DNA from: Firmicutes bacterium UBA5454
GTDB taxonomy: Bacteria; Bacillota; Clostridia; Caldicoprobacterales; DTU083
DNA length: 15,661 nucleotides
Assembly: GCA_002426555.1 (NCBI GenBank)
Contig: DIQU01000051.1
Span: 1 to 15,661, forward strand
Reading direction: 5' to 3'
Position numbers and translations under genes: made by a program. The notes beneath the pieces were generated by a model. The model saw nothing but the letters and a program-made list of their open reading frames with translations, was not told the origin of the DNA and ran no database searches. Of this stretch, positions 14,499-15,661 are shown in pieces. How positions within the stretch are numbered: position 1 is the stretch's first letter; every line of letters begins with the position of its first letter.

Positions 14499-15101
14499 TC
14501 ATTTACCATTTATGTATATTATGCCTGGCTCAATATTATACAGCTTTGATATATGTTGTCGTAATTCTTTTATCATATCTGTGCTGCTGGAGCCTGTATC
14601 ATTCTCTGCTTTCGCATGGTTTTTCCCTATACCAATACTTATCCCATCGATTTGAGTTAAACTGTCTTTAAAAGGAGCTGTTATATCGATTCTTTGAATT
14701 TGTGAATAATCAGTTTTTCTATTATTTTGTCCAAACTTTATTCCAACAAGGAGATCGTCCATGCCTGTCTTGTATTTCAATTCAAGAGTCAGTTCTTTCT
14801 CCAGTGTTTCCTTCATCATCTCTTCCAGTCTTGACTCAAATTTTTCCTCAATTAACTCTTTCTGCCAGGATGTATTTTGTGTCTGCTGGTTGAATGAATT
14901 TTTAAATACTTCATATTCCAATTTTGGCTCCTGACCTATCCAGTAGAATATAGGCTGAAGAAACATTACTAAAATCACCAGTCCGAATAAAAAGCTCGTA
15001 TACTTACGCAGGTTGCCATTAGGAAGAACCATATCAACCAAGGCTGCTAAAATGGCTATTACCGCTAAATTCGAAATCCACTCTCCTACCATGGTTTTCA
15101 T
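14499..15101 (-). CDS. spoIIIAF: Stage III sporulation protein AF
   Basis: SpoIIIAF is a required component of the SpoIIIA complex in the mother-cell membrane. The 200-residue product has two membrane segments at the N-terminus (about 8-27 and 34-55) with the basic turn NLRKYTS between them. A charged, probably coiled region (about 75-105) leads to a soluble domain, with RIDITAPF and a final helix-strand unit KELRQHISKLYNIEPGIIYI similar in layout to the ring-building domains of SpoIIIAG and SpoIIIAH. The ATG at 15101 has GAGGTGAT upstream and a 9-base gap to spoIIIAE. In B. subtilis the operon is under sigma-E; its promoter is outside this window. Confidence 0.93.
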   Translation of the reverse strand: MKTMVGEWISNLAVIAILAALVDMVLPNGNLRKYTSFLFGLVILVMFLQPIFYWIGQEPKLEYEVFKNSFNQQTQNTSWQKELIEEKFESRLEEMMKETLEKELTLELKYKTGMDDLLVGIKFGQNNRKTDYSQIQRIDITAPFKDSLTQIDGISIGIGKNHAKAENDTGSSSTDMIKELRQHISKLYNIEPGIIYINGK

Positions 15102-15110
15102 TACATCACC

Positions 15111-15661
15111 TCATCTTAACATCATGCTTGTATTCCCGGTTCCAATCATTAAAGTTACGGTCAAAAAGAACATAAGAGCAATACCCAATACAGTAATCAG
15201 TAAGACACTCAATACCTTGGCGATGCCGCTTATGCACTCTGTTATCCTTTTATCGCTTACCGGCTCCAGTAATGCACTTATCAGCTTATACAGGAATAAA
15301 AGTGTAAATATTTTGACAGCTGGCGCTAAACAAAGGAGAGAAATGATTATTAAACCTGCTATGCCTGCTGCATTTTTTAACAGTAAAGAGCATCCAACAA
15401 TAATATCCAAAGACTCAGAAAACATTTTTCCGACAACAGGAACAAAGGTTCCAATAGCAAATTTCGCTGTTCGTATGGAAATGCCATCAAATGTTGAAGT
15501 CATGGCTCCTTGTATGGTCAATACCCCAACAAAAATTGTAAAAATAAAGGCAAGAATCCAAGTACAAAGATTATTCAACAATTTACCCAGCTTTTGTATT
15601 TGCACTCGTTCGCTGACATGGTTCACCATAGTGATAACAGCAGAAAGAGAAATAAGCGGGA
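15111..15661 (-). CDS. spoIIIAE: Stage III sporulation protein AE, C-terminal part (partial)
   Basis: The frame is open through the window edge, so the 5' part of the gene is missing; an internal ATG at 15629 is not the start. About 182 C-terminal residues are visible, compared with roughly 400 in the B. subtilis protein. They are very hydrophobic with at least four likely membrane segments, the conserved FDGISIRTAKFAIGTFVPVVG region in two parts, and KNAAGIAGL. SpoIIIAE is a polytopic protein of the channel complex, with distant resemblance to permease-like proteins. Its position directly before spoIIIAF fits the standard operon order. Confidence 0.93.
   Translation of the reverse strand, partial: PLISLSAVITMVNHVSERVQIQKLGKLLNNLCTWILAFIFTIFVGVLTIQGAMTSTFDGISIRTAKFAIGTFVPVVGKMFSESLDIIVGCSLLLKNAAGIAGLIIISLLCLAPAVKIFTLLFLYKLISALLEPVSDKRITECISGIAKVLSVLLITVLGIALMFFLTVTLMIGTGNTSMMLR

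Noticed and set aside
1563..14505. A 14-base sequence TAAATGAACTTGCT at 1563-1576 that recurs inverted at 14492-14505, near spoIVB and spoIIIAG
   Set aside because: About one chance 14-base match of this kind is expected in 15.7 kb, counting both orientations, and the two copies are in opposite orientation relative to their genes.
1..15661. Mobile element, CRISPR array, tRNA or defence system
   Set aside because: No transposase, integrase, phage or regular repeat-spacer pattern is present, and every long frame belongs to a conserved core family.

Overview
The window is a core chromosomal segment of a low-GC, endospore-forming Firmicute, most likely a Clostridia member. The evidence is the gene content and order: the end of a spoIIIA operon, asp23/amaP/DUF2273, nusB-folD-xseA-xseB-ispA, dxs-tlyA-nadK-argR-recN, spoIVB, and the first codons of what is very probably spo0A. 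I cannot name the genus. All 18 genes, two of them cut by the window edges, lie on the minus strand, so transcription runs from high to low coordinates. I see no RNA genes, insertion sequences, CRISPR arrays, phage genes or plus-strand genes.

Layout in transcription order. (1) 15661-13241: the 3' half of spoIIIAE, then spoIIIAF, spoIIIAG and spoIIIAH. These encode parts of the mother-cell SpoIIIA channel that joins mother cell and forespore. (2) 13149-11886: asp23, amaP and a DUF2273 gene, an envelope-stress type module. It has a good sigma-A promoter of its own (13184-13212) and a strong hairpin after asp23. (3) 11855-9220: nusB, folD, xseA and xseB (transcription antitermination, one-carbon metabolism, exonuclease VII). 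(4) 9230-7592: ispA and a DUF212 membrane protein overlap or abut xseB. (5) 7488-1641: dxs, tlyA, nadK, argR and recN, with a clear sigma-A promoter in front of dxs. (6) 1526-225: spoIVB, the forespore signalling protease. (7) 16-1: probable spo0A start, preceded by a promoter region with a perfect 0A box overlapping a sigma-H-like promoter.

The genes form a housekeeping run (RNA, folate, isoprenoid, NADP, DNA repair) between two sporulation blocks. Many junctions overlap by 1 to 17 bases or leave under 15 bases, which suggests long polycistronic transcripts with coupled translation. Dxs makes DXP for isopentenyl diphosphate, and IspA condenses C5 units to farnesyl diphosphate. The DUF212 protein between them is a conserved but uncharacterised membrane protein that may act on prenyl phosphates. 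Several starts were moved from the longest open frame to fit Shine-Dalgarno spacing (tlyA, dxs, xseA, amaP, asp23, spoIIIAH).

I found no previously undescribed system. The points most worth a second look are regulatory: the spo0A promoter, the asp23 promoter with AT-tract repeats, the asp23-amaP hairpin, and the Asp23-like tail of AmaP.
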